Source: Oscillospiraceae bacterium
GTDB taxonomy: Bacteria > Bacillota > Clostridia > Oscillospirales > Oscillospiraceae
Assembly (NCBI GenBank): GCA_017631155.1
Contig: JAGBTV010000049.1
Coordinates: 1 to 60,451, forward strand
Direction: 5' to 3'
DNA length: 60,451 bases
Numbering within the stretch: position 1 is the stretch's first letter; the number at the start of each line of letters is the position of its first letter. The position numbers and the translations under genes were made by a program. The notes below the pieces were generated by a model that saw only the letters and a list, made by a program, of their open reading frames with translations, searched no databases and was not told the DNA's origin. Shown in pieces: positions 32,815 to 42,291 of this stretch.

Positions 32815-33483
32815 ATGGAACTTTCTGAAATTCTTGCAAAATGTGACCATACTTTATTATCGCAAGCAGCAACCTGGGATGAGGTCCGTGCTGTTTGTGA
32901 CGATGGCATTCGTTACGGCTGTGCATCTGTCTGTATCCCTGCATCCTTTGTAAAAGATGCAAAAGCTTATGTTTGTGACAAGCTTCCTATCTGCACAGTA
33001 ATCGGTTTTCCCAACGGCTACGCCACAACAGCGGCCAAGTGTTTTATGGCGGCAGACGCCGTTGCAAACGGCGCAGATGAGATTGATATGGTCATCAATA
33101 TAGGCTGGGCCAAGGAAAACAAATGGGATGCGATCACAAAGGAAATTACCGCAGTTAAGGCTGCCTGCAACGGGAAAATACTAAAGGTTATCATTGAAAC
33201 TTGCCTGCTTACGGACGATGAAAAGATTGCTCTGTGTAATTGTGTGTCTGATTCCGGTGCTGATTACATCAAAACATCCACCGGCTTCAGCAAAAGCGGG
33301 GCAACTTTTGAGGATGTAGCTCTGTTCAAAAAGCATGTTGCATCCCATGTAAAAATCAAAGCTGCTGGCGGCATCAGCAGCTTGGATGATGCTGAAAAGT
33401 TTCTTGCCTTAGGTGCATCCCGCTTAGGAACCAGCCGTGTCGTAAAGATCGCCAAGGGTCTTTCCAATGACGGCTCTTACTAA
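32815..33483 (+). CDS. deoC: Deoxyribose-phosphate aldolase
   Basis: DeoC cleaves 2-deoxyribose 5-phosphate to glyceraldehyde 3-phosphate and acetaldehyde. The 222-residue TIM barrel holds the catalytic lysines in VIIETCLL / [14 protein letters not shown] and VKIKAAGGI; the Schiff-base Lys is in YIKTSTGF. Typical length. It is followed after 20 bp by deoD, together forming a purine deoxynucleoside breakdown operon. Confidence 0.96.
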   Translation: MELSEILAKCDHTLLSQAATWDEVRAVCDDGIRYGCASVCIPASFVKDAKAYVCDKLPICTVIGFPNGYATTAAKCFMAADAVANGADEIDMVINIGWAKENKWDAITKEITAVKAACNGKILKVIIETCLLTDDEKIALCNCVSDSGADYIKTSTGFSKSGATFEDVALFKKHVASHVKIKAAGGISSLDDAEKFLALGASRLGTSRVVKIAKGLSNDGSY

Positions 33484-33502
33484 TTTTAAGGAGGCGCAAA
33501 TC

Positions 33503-34249
33503 ATGTTTCGAACTCCCACTCCCCACATTTCTGCCAAACCCGGTGATTTTGCCAAAACAGTCCTAATGCCCGGCGATCCCCTGCGCTCTAAATTTATTGC
33601 CGAGAATTTCCTGGAAGATGCTGTGCTCGTGAATAATGTACGGGGTGTTCAGGGTTACACAGGTTTTTACAAAGGTGTTCGCGTGTCTGTGATGGCCTCC
33701 GGCATGGGTATGCCTGCCATTGGCATTTATTCCCATGAGCTTTTTAACGGATACGGTGTGGAAAACATTATTCGTGTCGGTTCTGCCGGTTCTATTCAGG
33801 ATCACATCAATCTATACGATATTATTATCGCCCAAGGTGCCTGCACGGACTCCAACTTTTCCCATCAGTTCCATCTGCCCGGTACTTTTGCGCCCATTGC
33901 AAGTTATCGGCTACTCAGTGAAGCTGTCAAAGCCGCGGAAGCACACGGTGCAACCTACCATGTCGGTAATGTGAACTCTTCAGATGTTTTCTACGGAGAT
34001 CACATTGGCGTTCCTGAAGGACTGGACAGTGTCTATGGGCTAAAGAAAATGGGTGTCATGGCGCTGGAAATGGAAGCTGCTGCCTTATATATGAATGCTG
34101 CACGGTACGCTAAAAATGCGCTGTGCATCTGCACCATTTCTGACCATGTTTTAAAGGGTGTGGAAACTACCTCTGAGGAACGGCAAAACGCCTTTACTCA
34201 GATGATGGAGATTGCTTTGGATATTGCTGTTGCCATGGATAAAAACTAA
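33503..34249 (+). CDS. deoD: Purine-nucleoside phosphorylase, DeoD type
   Basis: This phosphorylase splits purine (deoxy)nucleosides into base and (deoxy)ribose 1-phosphate. The 248-residue protein has the DeoD-type motifs PHISAKPGDFAKTVLMPGD, the phosphate-binding RVGSAGSIQ and ALEMEAAALY near the active site. The ATG at 33503 follows TAAGGAGGCG. It is the second gene after deoC. A terminator follows before the converging spoIIIA operon. Confidence 0.95.
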   Translation: MFRTPTPHISAKPGDFAKTVLMPGDPLRSKFIAENFLEDAVLVNNVRGVQGYTGFYKGVRVSVMASGMGMPAIGIYSHELFNGYGVENIIRVGSAGSIQDHINLYDIIIAQGACTDSNFSHQFHLPGTFAPIASYRLLSEAVKAAEAHGATYHVGNVNSSDVFYGDHIGVPEGLDSVYGLKKMGVMALEMEAAALYMNAARYAKNALCICTISDHVLKGVETTSEERQNAFTQMMEIALDIAVAMDKN

Positions 34250-34300
34250 ATATACAGAAACAGATAAATGGTATGTATTTGCCCAACCCCAGACTACACA

Positions 34301-34330
34301 GAACACCCCACAATTGTGGGGTGTTCTTCT
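34301..34330. terminator. Terminator after deoD and spoIIIAH
   Basis: GAACACCCCACAATTGTGGGGTGTTC is a perfect palindrome with TTCT after it; the stop of spoIIIAH lies just beyond at 34342. Confidence 0.8.
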
Positions 34331-34341
34331 GCTATTCTTTA

Positions 34342-34905
34342 CTATAGAACTTCAACAACGCGAATCTGACCAATGGAATAGTCCGTTTGAGTCATAACAA
34401 TATCTGCAATAACAGCAACATCCGCCTGCTGCAAGCCTCCCTCGGGAGCAGCAACCGCCACAGAAATCCCATCCTCTGACATATAGGCAACACAATCCGT
34501 ATAGCCCTTTGCAATAATCAGGCTTTCGATCTGTGCCTCACAAAGACCGGTTTGGATCAACTGCTCCAACTGTACTCCGGACTGTGCTGCCTGTTCGCTG
34601 TCACCATAGGCCATAGCTTCCTGAAGAAGTCCAACAGCGTTATCTCTGGCTTCCTGTCTGGACAGGCGTACTGCTGCAAAATAGTCAGTCAGCGTATTAT
34701 CCGGATTATTTACATCCAGCATATCACCGGAATCCAATACAACACCAGCTTCCGAAAGCAGCTTATCAGAATCCAACTTATCTGTCAAATTTGCAACCTG
34801 TTCATCCTTGGTAAACATCCAGTTTGCGTAAATACCTACACAGACAACAAATAAGATACCTGCCGCTGTCAGATTTTTCTTCCAGTTTTTCTTCATATTC
34901 TTCAT
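34342..34905 (-). CDS. spoIIIAH: Stage III sporulation protein AH
   Basis: SpoIIIAH is the mother-cell channel protein that meets SpoIIQ across the intermembrane space during engulfment. The 187-residue product has one N-terminal membrane segment (about 12-28) and a periplasm-facing YscJ/FliF-like domain (about 75-187). The ATG at 34905 (MKNMKKNWKK) is preferred over upstream frame starts; GGGGGC lies ahead. It is the last gene of the spoIIIA operon. Confidence 0.92.
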   Translation of the reverse strand: MKNMKKNWKKNLTAAGILFVVCVGIYANWMFTKDEQVANLTDKLDSDKLLSEAGVVLDSGDMLDVNNPDNTLTDYFAAVRLSRQEARDNAVGLLQEAMAYGDSEQAAQSGVQLEQLIQTGLCEAQIESLIIAKGYTDCVAYMSEDGISVAVAAPEGGLQQADVAVIADIVMTQTDYSIGQIRVVEVL

Positions 34906-34919
34906 AAATATGCCCCCGA

Positions 34920-35414
34920 TCATTTCATTTTCAACACCGATATCTGATCCGCACCCAATCCGGTAACACGGGATACCGCCTCCACAACAGCAAGCTTTAC
35001 TGCGGAATTTCCTCCACCCTTGCAAACAATGATTGCACCCAAATACTTAGGTGGGTTTTTCATTTGCACAAGACCTTGCTGCGTTCTGTTTGCATCTGTC
35101 ACGATTACTGTTTCTATGCGGCAGGTATCGTCTGTGGTTTCTGTATCCGTTTGGTAGACTGTTTCCTCACCGGATGCAACGGTCAACATCACCTGTACTG
35201 CTCCGACTCCATCAATTTGTGTCAAAATTTGCGTAAGCTCTTTTTGAATGTCCTGTTTTTGCTCTACAGGTTCTGCGGGTATATATGTTTGATTTGTTTT
35301 TTCCTGTCGCGACGGCAGGAGCATAAGAACAACACCTACCAGCAGAATAAGGATCACATAACGGTATTTTCCCAGCAGCTGCTGTGCTTTCTCTTTTAGC
35401 GCTAACCTGTCCAT
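34920..35414 (-). CDS. spoIIIAG: Stage III sporulation protein AG
   Basis: A ring-forming component of the mother cell-forespore channel. The 164-residue product has one membrane segment (about 20-36) and an extracytoplasmic ring-building domain. Family motif: PPKYLGAIIVCKGG near residue 120, with GVGAVQVMLTV before it. It is coupled to spoIIIAF by a 13-bp overlap. Confidence 0.93.
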   Translation of the reverse strand: MDRLALKEKAQQLLGKYRYVILILLVGVVLMLLPSRQEKTNQTYIPAEPVEQKQDIQKELTQILTQIDGVGAVQVMLTVASGEETVYQTDTETTDDTCRIETVIVTDANRTQQGLVQMKNPPKYLGAIIVCKGGGNSAVKLAVVEAVSRVTGLGADQISVLKMK

Positions 35415-35878
35415 ATCTGATCCTCCACCTGAACACCCAAATCCTTAGCAATCGTATCGGACAAAACCTTTTTCGCGTAGGGGGATATGGCTCCGCTGAG
35501 TTTGACCCCACAGGGAGCCAGCGGCTCATCATCGCTTAAAGTCACCTCCACCGTCAGCTCCGCCCCCAAACTTTCCGCTTTGTCCAAGATATATGCTGCC
35601 GTCCTTTCTTTTATGATACCGGCATACTCTTTTAACGCAGTTTCCCGACCAAATGCAGTAATCGCATTGGCATCCTGGGAAAGGTCCTTAAAAGCTCCCT
35701 GCATGTCCCCTATCCGAAGACTTAATAAGGGGCCAACAACAGCCAGAAGCATTACCATGCCACAAAGAAATTTTACTGTACCGCCTGCCAATCCTTTTTT
35801 ACCGAGTACAGAGCTTAAAACGCCACAGCACAGTGCCACCACGGTAATACCAAGAAGATACTCCCGTACTGATCCCAT
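35402..35878 (-). CDS. spoIIIAF: Stage III sporulation protein AF
   Basis: A 158-residue membrane component of the SpoIIIA channel with two N-terminal helices (about 8-25 and 34-54) and a soluble C-terminal ring-like domain. The ATG at 35878 shares its A with the spoIIIAE TAA (TAATG). Sequence similarity among SpoIIIAF proteins is low; the call rests partly on operon order. Confidence 0.88.
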   Translation of the reverse strand: MGSVREYLLGITVVALCCGVLSSVLGKKGLAGGTVKFLCGMVMLLAVVGPLLSLRIGDMQGAFKDLSQDANAITAFGRETALKEYAGIIKERTAAYILDKAESLGAELTVEVTLSDDEPLAPCGVKLSGAISPYAKKVLSDTIAKDLGVQVEDQIWTG

Positions 35879-36918
35879 TATCCCACTCCTCTCATAAAAC
35901 AAACCGTGCTAATCAACAACAATACACACATTACCCCTGTCATTCCCAGTAAAAAGCCCATTGCTGTTGAGAAACTGTCTATCAGAGATGAAACTCGCTT
36001 TGCATCTAACATTGCACACAAGGCACCGGCAATCTTTAGCATCAAATATTGGATGCCGATTTGCAAAAAAGGAGATATCCATATTGCCATTATGGCAAGC
36101 AACCCATAGATACCGGCCGCACTTTTCACCATTCCAGCACCTACCAGGACTGCTTCTGATGCATCAGATAAAATCCCGCCAACCACAGGAACAGCGGATG
36201 AAATCGTTAATTTGGTAGCTTTTAATTTCGCCGCATCCGTCGCACCCGCAACAACGCCTGTAATGCTTAGGTAGCCGGTAAATATGTAAAGACCATTTTT
36301 AAGACACCAGGTAACAAACCACTTGATAAGATCCCGCAATCTTTTCAGTAAATCTTCCCCCAATGCGCAGCCAGCAACCGACAATGCTAAATACATATAT
36401 ACCAGGGGAACCATCCATTGCGAGATCACTTTGCCCAATATTGCATCAAATGCGATTGTGCCGGTATAGAGGGCTGCTGAAGATGTGAATCCCCCTTGTG
36501 CCGCTTGAGCACCGGCCATAACCGGGAAAAACAGTTTCCCATATTCACTCAAGGAGTTTATAGTATCCACAGCCGTCTGGATCATACTTCCTGCGTTATC
36601 CAAAAGCATAACACCCACTGCGGTACAACCTGCGAATTCCACGATATTATTCTTTTCCGTCGGGATTTGCTGCAAAATAGACACCAGCAGCGCGATTGCA
36701 ACCAGCATAATGCAAGTTTTTCCTGCTTTTGAAATTTGCGGGTGGAGCTTATCCACTGCTGCACATATCACCTTCCATAGACCTTCTCCAAAAGTTTCTG
36801 TCTGCGCCGGCATAAGATCCTGCACTTCATCCGGCGCTTCCGGAGCCGTGAACTCCGCAGCGGTCACAGGTATGATAAATACAGGGAGCAACACCAACAA
36901 AATCAAAAGTCTTCTCAT
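35878..36918 (-). CDS. spoIIIAE: Stage III sporulation protein AE
   Basis: A 346-residue polytopic membrane protein, the main integral subunit of the SpoIIIA complex. It starts with a signal-like segment (MRRLLILLVLLPVF), then about eight helices. Conserved features are the GCALGEDLLKRLRDLIKW and VPVVGGILSDASEAVLVGA regions. The ATG at 36918 overlaps the spoIIIAD stop (ATGA). Confidence 0.94.
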   Translation of the reverse strand: MRRLLILLVLLPVFIIPVTAAEFTAPEAPDEVQDLMPAQTETFGEGLWKVICAAVDKLHPQISKAGKTCIMLVAIALLVSILQQIPTEKNNIVEFAGCTAVGVMLLDNAGSMIQTAVDTINSLSEYGKLFFPVMAGAQAAQGGFTSSAALYTGTIAFDAILGKVISQWMVPLVYMYLALSVAGCALGEDLLKRLRDLIKWFVTWCLKNGLYIFTGYLSITGVVAGATDAAKLKATKLTISSAVPVVGGILSDASEAVLVGAGMVKSAAGIYGLLAIMAIWISPFLQIGIQYLMLKIAGALCAMLDAKRVSSLIDSFSTAMGFLLGMTGVMCVLLLISTVCFMRGVG

Positions 36919-37310
36919 ATGTTCCCCAACATCCTTTGCATGAGTTCCAACAGAGAACGCATCAGCGGCAGTGAAATCCATAGGATTACAGTAGCAGCCA
37001 AAATTTGGATGCACTTTCCCAAAGCCGCATTCCCGGAGTCACCACAGATCAAGCTGGCGATTTCTGCAACGATTCCTATCCCCGTTGCTTTGATAACCGG
37101 TTTCAACAGATCGTTCTGAATTTCCCCTAAACGAAGCAGTTCTCCTATAAAGTCAATAATCGGTTCTAAATAGGCTGTCATCACTGCCAATACCATACAG
37201 CTAACCAGCAATATTAAAACCACAGAGAAATCTTTACCATATTTACTTAGGGTTAGTCCCAACACAACAGATATCAGCACAGCGCCTGTCACTTGGAAAA
37301 AACTATTCAT
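36915..37310 (-). CDS. spoIIIAD: Stage III sporulation protein AD
   Basis: A 131-residue integral membrane protein with four predicted helices, typical of SpoIIIAD. The central GELLRLGEIQNDLLKPVIKA loop and GIVAEIASLICGDSGNAAL are well conserved in the family. It overlaps both neighbours by one to four bases. Confidence 0.94.
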   Translation of the reverse strand: MNSFFQVTGAVLISVVLGLTLSKYGKDFSVVLILLVSCMVLAVMTAYLEPIIDFIGELLRLGEIQNDLLKPVIKATGIGIVAEIASLICGDSGNAALGKCIQILAATVILWISLPLMRSLLELMQRMLGNI

Positions 37311-37504
37311 CAGAATTGAAAAAGGGTTTTGACTAACGCAAACAGATCCGCGATCCGCTGCGCCAGCATCATCAAAACGACTACCAAACCTGCAAGGGTC
37401 GTCATTGTTGCCTGCTCATCCCTCCCGGATCTGGAAAGAACCTGATTTAATATCGACACAATAATACCCACTGCAGCAATTTTAAAAATAAGATCAATAT
37501 CCAT
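37310..37504 (-). CDS. spoIIIAC: Stage III sporulation protein AC
   Basis: A 64-residue membrane protein of two helices (about 5-22 and 36-60). The SGRDEQATMTTLAGLVVVL loop is the SpoIIIAC signature. Typical length. Its stop touches the spoIIIAD start. Confidence 0.95.
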   Translation of the reverse strand: MDIDLIFKIAAVGIIVSILNQVLSRSGRDEQATMTTLAGLVVVLMMLAQRIADLFALVKTLFQF

Positions 37505-37507
37505 AAG

Positions 37508-38020
37508 CTAAATAAATAAAATCGCCAGCGCAGCTCCGGCGCAAAGCCCCAGCACTCGATAGCTGCGCAACCGCTCCTCCCGATGATGACTCAATTTCTC
37601 CAATTCGTTCTGGCAGTATATCTTTACCGCCTCCAGCCCCTTTAACTGCCCGGAAAGATCGAACTGACCCAAAGATGTCCCAAGTAACTGTAATCCTTTA
37701 ACCGACAATTTAGGAATATCTTTTACTTTATCCAAAGCAACTGTCATACAGCAAGCCACATCCGGTGCAGCTTGTCCCTCCAGTTCTTGCGCCAATAAAG
37801 TAAAAAAATGGCCAAGCGTTGATTTCGATTGCTGTCCTGCCTTTCTGCACAATTCCGGCAAAGGGGTCAAGCGATATTCCAATTCCCAGGTCATGTACGC
37901 CAAAATTTGAGAAAGTTGAAGAAGATACGACTCCTGTCTTTTGTACGCATTCACAGCCAATATACCACATCCACCACAAGACGCTATCATCAACAACGCA
38001 CCGATCAGCTTTATACTCAT
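37508..38020 (-). CDS. spoIIIAB: Stage III sporulation protein AB
   Basis: A 170-residue protein with helices at both ends (about 2-22 and 153-170) and a helical core. Family motifs LAYMTWELEYRLTPLPE and LGTSLGQFD are clear. It resembles the GspF-type platform protein fold suggested for SpoIIIAB. Its start overlaps spoIIIAA by four bases. Confidence 0.94.
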   Translation of the reverse strand: MSIKLIGALLMIASCGGCGILAVNAYKRQESYLLQLSQILAYMTWELEYRLTPLPELCRKAGQQSKSTLGHFFTLLAQELEGQAAPDVACCMTVALDKVKDIPKLSVKGLQLLGTSLGQFDLSGQLKGLEAVKIYCQNELEKLSHHREERLRSYRVLGLCAGAALAILFI

Positions 38021-38853
38021 AACCTTATCCTCTCCCTGCGCCAGGACTTGTCCCGATTCAAAACAAGAACCGTCTGGAACAGTCCGGACTTTGCCAAAGG
38101 TTTATATATTTCTCTTTCCTGCAGGTCCTGAATATCCCTTGCATGAGCTGTTGCCATGAGATCCACGCCGCACCAGGCTGCATGCATCAATGCTTCACAG
38201 TCTGATTTGGCTGTAATTTCATCAACCGCTATCACCGATGGTCCCATCGTGCGCAGTGCGATCTCAATTCCCTGAGCCTTGCTGCAACCCGTTAGCACAT
38301 CCGTTCTTTTGCCTTTTGGGAAATCCACACCAACCGGGAACAGTTCGCCGCGCTCGTCCACTACAGCCACGCTCCCATTGGCAAGTTCTCCTCTTCTGCG
38401 GATCAAATCCCGCAAAAGTGTCGTCTTGCCGCTTCCCGGTGGTCCCAGAATCAGAATAGACCCAGACAGATCACAGCCATTTCCGATACCGGGAAAATCT
38501 TTTGCCACCCGAATACATAGAGAGGTTGGTTGGCTGATGCCATTCATCATTCCATTTTGAACCACACAGACACCGCAAATGCCTACCCGATGACCTCCTG
38601 TTGCCGTAATATACCCCTGCGCAGCGGTACTTGCAGACCACGGAGAGTAGCGACTGGCGGCATTAATCACAAAAGTAAGATCCTGGACACTTACTTTACG
38701 GGAAAGCCATACGCTCCCCTTACCCAAAACCATTTCAACAGGTTGTCCCAACCTAAGCCGCAGTTCTTGCAACATAGCAGCCCCCTGTTTGTTCACCTCG
38801 TGGCGTATATCTTGCGGCAGCAGAGATATCAATGCATCCCATGCACAATTCAT
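38017..38853 (-). CDS. spoIIIAA: Stage III sporulation protein AA, ATPase
   Basis: The cytosolic ATPase of the SpoIIIA apparatus, related to secretion ATPases. The 278-residue product has Walker A GPPGSGKTT (near residue 140), a Walker B region VIAVDEI and a TAHA motif. The start could be TTG, ATG or ATG within nine bases (38862, 38859, 38853); AGGAG spacing favours 38853. It is the first gene of the operon, with a SigE-like promoter upstream. Confidence 0.95.
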   Translation of the reverse strand: MNCAWDALISLLPQDIRHEVNKQGAAMLQELRLRLGQPVEMVLGKGSVWLSRKVSVQDLTFVINAASRYSPWSASTAAQGYITATGGHRVGICGVCVVQNGMMNGISQPTSLCIRVAKDFPGIGNGCDLSGSILILGPPGSGKTTLLRDLIRRRGELANGSVAVVDERGELFPVGVDFPKGKRTDVLTGCSKAQGIEIALRTMGPSVIAVDEITAKSDCEALMHAAWCGVDLMATAHARDIQDLQEREIYKPLAKSGLFQTVLVLNRDKSWRRERIRL

Positions 38854-38872
38854 TTGCATCAACTCCTAAAAA

Positions 38873-38901
38873 AGACTATGCACCCAGAGAAGTAAACATT
38901 C
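38873..38901 (-). promoter_or_regulatory. Candidate SigE promoter of the spoIIIA operon
   Basis: On the minus strand, GAATGTT (38895-38901), 14 bp and CATAGTCT (38873-38880) resemble the SigE consensus (kmATATT, N14, CATAcanT). The promoter partly overlaps a weak hairpin after the ECF terminator. Confidence 0.5.
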
Positions 38902-38910
38902 TCCAGGTGC

Positions 38911-38940
38911 AAAAAAAGCCGGCAGCAAACGCTGCCGGCC
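38911..38940 (-). terminator. Terminator after the ECF S component gene
   Basis: GCCGGCAGC-AAAC-GCTGCCGGC has a seven-T run on the minus strand and separates the ECF gene from spoIIIA. Confidence 0.92.
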
Positions 38941-38946
38941 AGGAAA

Positions 38947-39513
38947 TTATTTCAATTTTAGTTTGATTAAACGCACAATCATCGGTGCCAGTAGTAAATT
39001 AACACCTAATTCAACCAGGAAATTCACACCGGCAAGGCCAATAAACATATAGGTAACAGCGTTGTCAAAGCCAAGTCCCACGGCCCATTCTGAAATTGTG
39101 TCCATAAAGAACACGTAACATCCCAGTAAGAAAACACCTGTATTTACAACAGGACAGATTACAGCTGATGTAAAAACCGCAATAACACGATTTTTCCTTG
39201 ACAAGTATTTGTAAACCAATCCAGAGAAAAATCCACAAGCAACGCCCTTTAGAAGCACCACCACGATGGTTCCAGCAGGATCAATGGTCATAAAGGAAGC
39301 CGCATCACCGGAAAGCAAAACAGCTGTTCCAAACACGCCGCCTAAGATTGCACCAGCTTGCCAGCCATACACAGCAGCACCTACAACAATGGGAATTAAC
39401 ACTAAAGAAATGGAAAACATTCCAAACTTAATGCCACCGCCCAAAAGCTGAAGGACAACAACTACAGCCGCAAACATTCCAACGCCTACCAATTTTTTTG
39501 TTTTACTATTCAA
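38947..39513 (-). CDS. ECF transporter S component, substrate unknown
   Basis: A 188-residue membrane protein with about six helices and the GAILGGVFGTAVLLSG region typical of the substrate-binding S component of energy-coupling factor (vitamin) transporters. It would work with shared EcfAA'T modules encoded elsewhere. No riboswitch was recognised in the 79-bp leader, so the vitamin cannot be named. A CAAGGAGGAATTTT site is present before the ATG. Confidence 0.85.
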   Translation of the reverse strand: MNSKTKKLVGVGMFAAVVVVLQLLGGGIKFGMFSISLVLIPIVVGAAVYGWQAGAILGGVFGTAVLLSGDAASFMTIDPAGTIVVVLLKGVACGFFSGLVYKYLSRKNRVIAVFTSAVICPVVNTGVFLLGCYVFFMDTISEWAVGLGFDNAVTYMFIGLAGVNFLVELGVNLLLAPMIVRLIKLKLK

Positions 39514-39592
39514 TTAAAATTCCTCCTTGCTGTCCCTCCGGCCATCCGGATGGGATGCAAAATATTTATCTACAGCGGCAAGCCGCTACAGA

Positions 39593-42277
39593 TCACTCCA
39601 TATCTCCGGTGAAATTCTCCTCCAAATCGTCAAAATCCATTTGGGCAGACTGACCGGAGCGCATTGCCTGCCACTGTTCTTTGGTAACCAAAATAGTTCG
39701 AGGTTTGCTGCCCTGGAAAGGACCGACAATACCCTTTTCTTCCATTTCGTCCACGATCCGGGCTGCACGGGCATAGCCAAGCTTCAGCCGCCGCTGGAGC
39801 ATAGATACAGAAGCCTGACCGGTTTCCAAAATCACATCCACTGCGGCAGGAAGCATTTCATCCCCATCCAATTCCTCAGAATTGGGCTGCGCGTCATTTC
39901 CGGATGCCTTGTTGTCTGCCTGGACCGCCTTGCGCTCAATTTCTTCCATAATATTTTGGTCATAATCCGTATCAAAGTTCTCCTTGACAAAGGAAGCAAC
40001 TGCTTCGACTTCAGAATCGCTGACAAAACAACCCTGCACACGAACAGGCTTACCGGCGCCAATGGGCGCATACAGCATGTCACCCTTGCCTACCAGTTTT
40101 TCAGCACCCTGTGTATCCAAAATAATACGGGATTCCATTGCGGACGCCACAGAAAAAGCAATACGGGACGGAATATTGGCTTTCATCAAGCCGGTGATAA
40201 CATCCGCAGAGGGTCTTTGGGTAGCTATCACCAAATGTACACCTGCCGCACGGCCCATCTGCGCAATACGGCAAATGGATTCTTCCACTTCCTTGGCTGC
40301 AACAAGCATCAAGTCTGCAAGTTCGTCGATAATCACGACCACTCTAGGCAGGCGTTCCTTTTCGATCTCACCGGTTTCCACCATGCTGTTGAAAGAATCC
40401 AAGTCCCGGACTCCGGCATCACGCATGGTTTCGTAGCGGCGCATCATCTCTGTTACTGCCCACTGCAGCGCACCGGCCGCCTTCTTAGGATCAGTCACAA
40501 CAGGAATCAAAAGATGTGGAATGCTGTTATAGATGCCCAGTTCCACCATCTTAGGATCCACCATAATCAGCTTAACATCTTCGGGGCTGGCTTTATAGAG
40601 TAAGCTTATAATCAAAGAGTTCATACAAACAGACTTACCGGAGCCTGTTGTACCTGCAATCAGCATGTGGGGCAGTTTTGCGATGTTGCCAACAATACAG
40701 GAACCACCGATATCTTTACCCACTGCAAAAGATGCCTTGGATTTGGATCGGCTGAACTCGTAAGAATCAATCACTTCACGCAAAGAAACAGTTGTAACCG
40801 CTCTGTTGGGAACCTCAATGCCAACTACAGAGATCTTTCCGGGAACTGCTGCGATACGGACACCGGAGGCACCCAGGCTCAGCGCAATGTCATCAGCACA
40901 GGTAGTCAGCTTATTCAGTCTGACACCCTTATCCAATTCCACTTCGTACCGAGTCACACTTGGTCCGCGAGTAACATTGATAATGTGCGCATCAATCTTG
41001 AAGCTTGCAAGAGTCTCATTCAGTCGCCGGGTATTTTCCCGCATTTCCATAGTGCCATCCTGAACACCGTGGCTTGGGGCAGACAGCAAATCAATGGGCG
41101 GGAACCGATATTGCTGCTTAACCTGTGTTGCTGCCTTGGCGATTTCAGCCGCAACCTGCGCTGCAGACTCCTGTGCCTGCTTGGCTGTCACCTTCCCCGG
41201 AACTTCCACAGGAATAACCGGCGGCTCAGGCTCTTCTTCAACAGGCGGCTGCTCTAAAACCGGCGCTTCCGGAATGGGTTCATCCTTTTCATAGGAAGGC
41301 ATTGCCGCAGGAATCGGTGTCTGAACTGGTACAGAGCTTTCCGCTTTTGTTGGCTGAAGTAGGATATCAACCTCTACATCATCCGTAACAGCCTTCTCAG
41401 CAGCAGCAACCGGAGTTTCTACATCGGTATCCACATGACGCATAAAATCGGAGCTGGTTGATTTTACCGGTTTCTTTACCGTAGGTGCAGGAGATTCTTC
41501 AACCAAATCCATATCCAGTTCCAACTGTTCTTCCTGGCGGCGGCGCTTCTGTTCAACATAAGCAATTCGCTTGTTGGCTAAATGGTTCACAACCACCGCT
41601 GCGGGTTCCTGTTTTTCCTCAACTTCATCCTCCCAGTCAGCTCTGGGGCGATTTTGAATCGCGCGGACAATACTGGGGATCGTAATTTGGAAGGCTGCCA
41701 GTAGCGTCAACAGAGCCGCAATAACCAAAATAATGTACGAGATCGCCGGATAAAACAAAGCCTTTATAATCAGCGCAATGCCGCCGCAGATAACACCGGC
41801 TGATGTACCGTTAATTCCTCCGTTCCAAAGGGCAACCATTTTTTCACTACCGGAAGGTAAGGCAGCAGTCGACTGACCGATTTGAGAAATCATGCCGCAC
41901 AGCAGAATAAACACAATCATACAAATACTGCGCTGCTTAATTGGCCGTTTACCACTAAATGCTTGAATGACAAATAAGTAAAGTAGTCCGGGAATAGCCA
42001 CATAAAAGCTAACTTGACCCACAGTTCCTAAAATAAATTTGTAGAAAAATGCAACAATAATGCCTTCAGGTCTGAAGAACATTACCAAAAACACAACAAA
42101 AAGTGCAGCGCAAATCAAGGATGTGATCACACGCGGCGGTATTTTGGTTTTTGATGACACATTAGCTTTTTCGGAATTCTTTTTAGTATCCCCAGCAGGC
42201 TTTTTAGTTGCAGACGAGTTCTTTTTTCTCGCAGCGGCAGCTCTTTGTGCCTGTGTTCCAGTCTTTTTCTCCGCCAT
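39593..42277 (-). CDS. ftsK: DNA translocase FtsK/SpoIIIE
   Basis: A septal DNA pump for chromosome segregation at division and, in sporulation, into the forespore. The 894-residue protein has four N-terminal membrane segments (about 45-195), a Pro/Glu/Ala-rich linker (about 195-420), the alpha-beta motor with Walker A GTTGSGKS (near 540), Walker B VVVIIDEL, and a C-terminal gamma winged helix (about 800-865). The ATG at 42277 follows AGGAGGTATCCG; the in-frame 5' extension lacks a site. It may be either ftsK or spoIIIE. Confidence 0.93.
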   Translation of the reverse strand: MAEKKTGTQAQRAAAARKKNSSATKKPAGDTKKNSEKANVSSKTKIPPRVITSLICAALFVVFLVMFFRPEGIIVAFFYKFILGTVGQVSFYVAIPGLLYLFVIQAFSGKRPIKQRSICMIVFILLCGMISQIGQSTAALPSGSEKMVALWNGGINGTSAGVICGGIALIIKALFYPAISYIILVIAALLTLLAAFQITIPSIVRAIQNRPRADWEDEVEEKQEPAAVVVNHLANKRIAYVEQKRRRQEEQLELDMDLVEESPAPTVKKPVKSTSSDFMRHVDTDVETPVAAAEKAVTDDVEVDILLQPTKAESSVPVQTPIPAAMPSYEKDEPIPEAPVLEQPPVEEEPEPPVIPVEVPGKVTAKQAQESAAQVAAEIAKAATQVKQQYRFPPIDLLSAPSHGVQDGTMEMRENTRRLNETLASFKIDAHIINVTRGPSVTRYEVELDKGVRLNKLTTCADDIALSLGASGVRIAAVPGKISVVGIEVPNRAVTTVSLREVIDSYEFSRSKSKASFAVGKDIGGSCIVGNIAKLPHMLIAGTTGSGKSVCMNSLIISLLYKASPEDVKLIMVDPKMVELGIYNSIPHLLIPVVTDPKKAAGALQWAVTEMMRRYETMRDAGVRDLDSFNSMVETGEIEKERLPRVVVIIDELADLMLVAAKEVEESICRIAQMGRAAGVHLVIATQRPSADVITGLMKANIPSRIAFSVASAMESRIILDTQGAEKLVGKGDMLYAPIGAGKPVRVQGCFVSDSEVEAVASFVKENFDTDYDQNIMEEIERKAVQADNKASGNDAQPNSEELDGDEMLPAAVDVILETGQASVSMLQRRLKLGYARAARIVDEMEEKGIVGPFQGSKPRTILVTKEQWQAMRSGQSAQMDFDDLEENFTGDME

Positions 42278-42291
42278 ACGGATACCTCCTA

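Noticed and set aside
39514..39592. Riboswitch before the ECF S component
   Set aside because: Only 79 bp and no recognised vitamin-riboswitch core (TPP, cobalamin, FMN, folate).
39527..40603. Plus-strand frame of 358 residues inside ftsK
   Set aside because: It runs antisense to a clear FtsK motor domain and has no domain of its own; His- and Arg-rich composition is typical of antisense frames.
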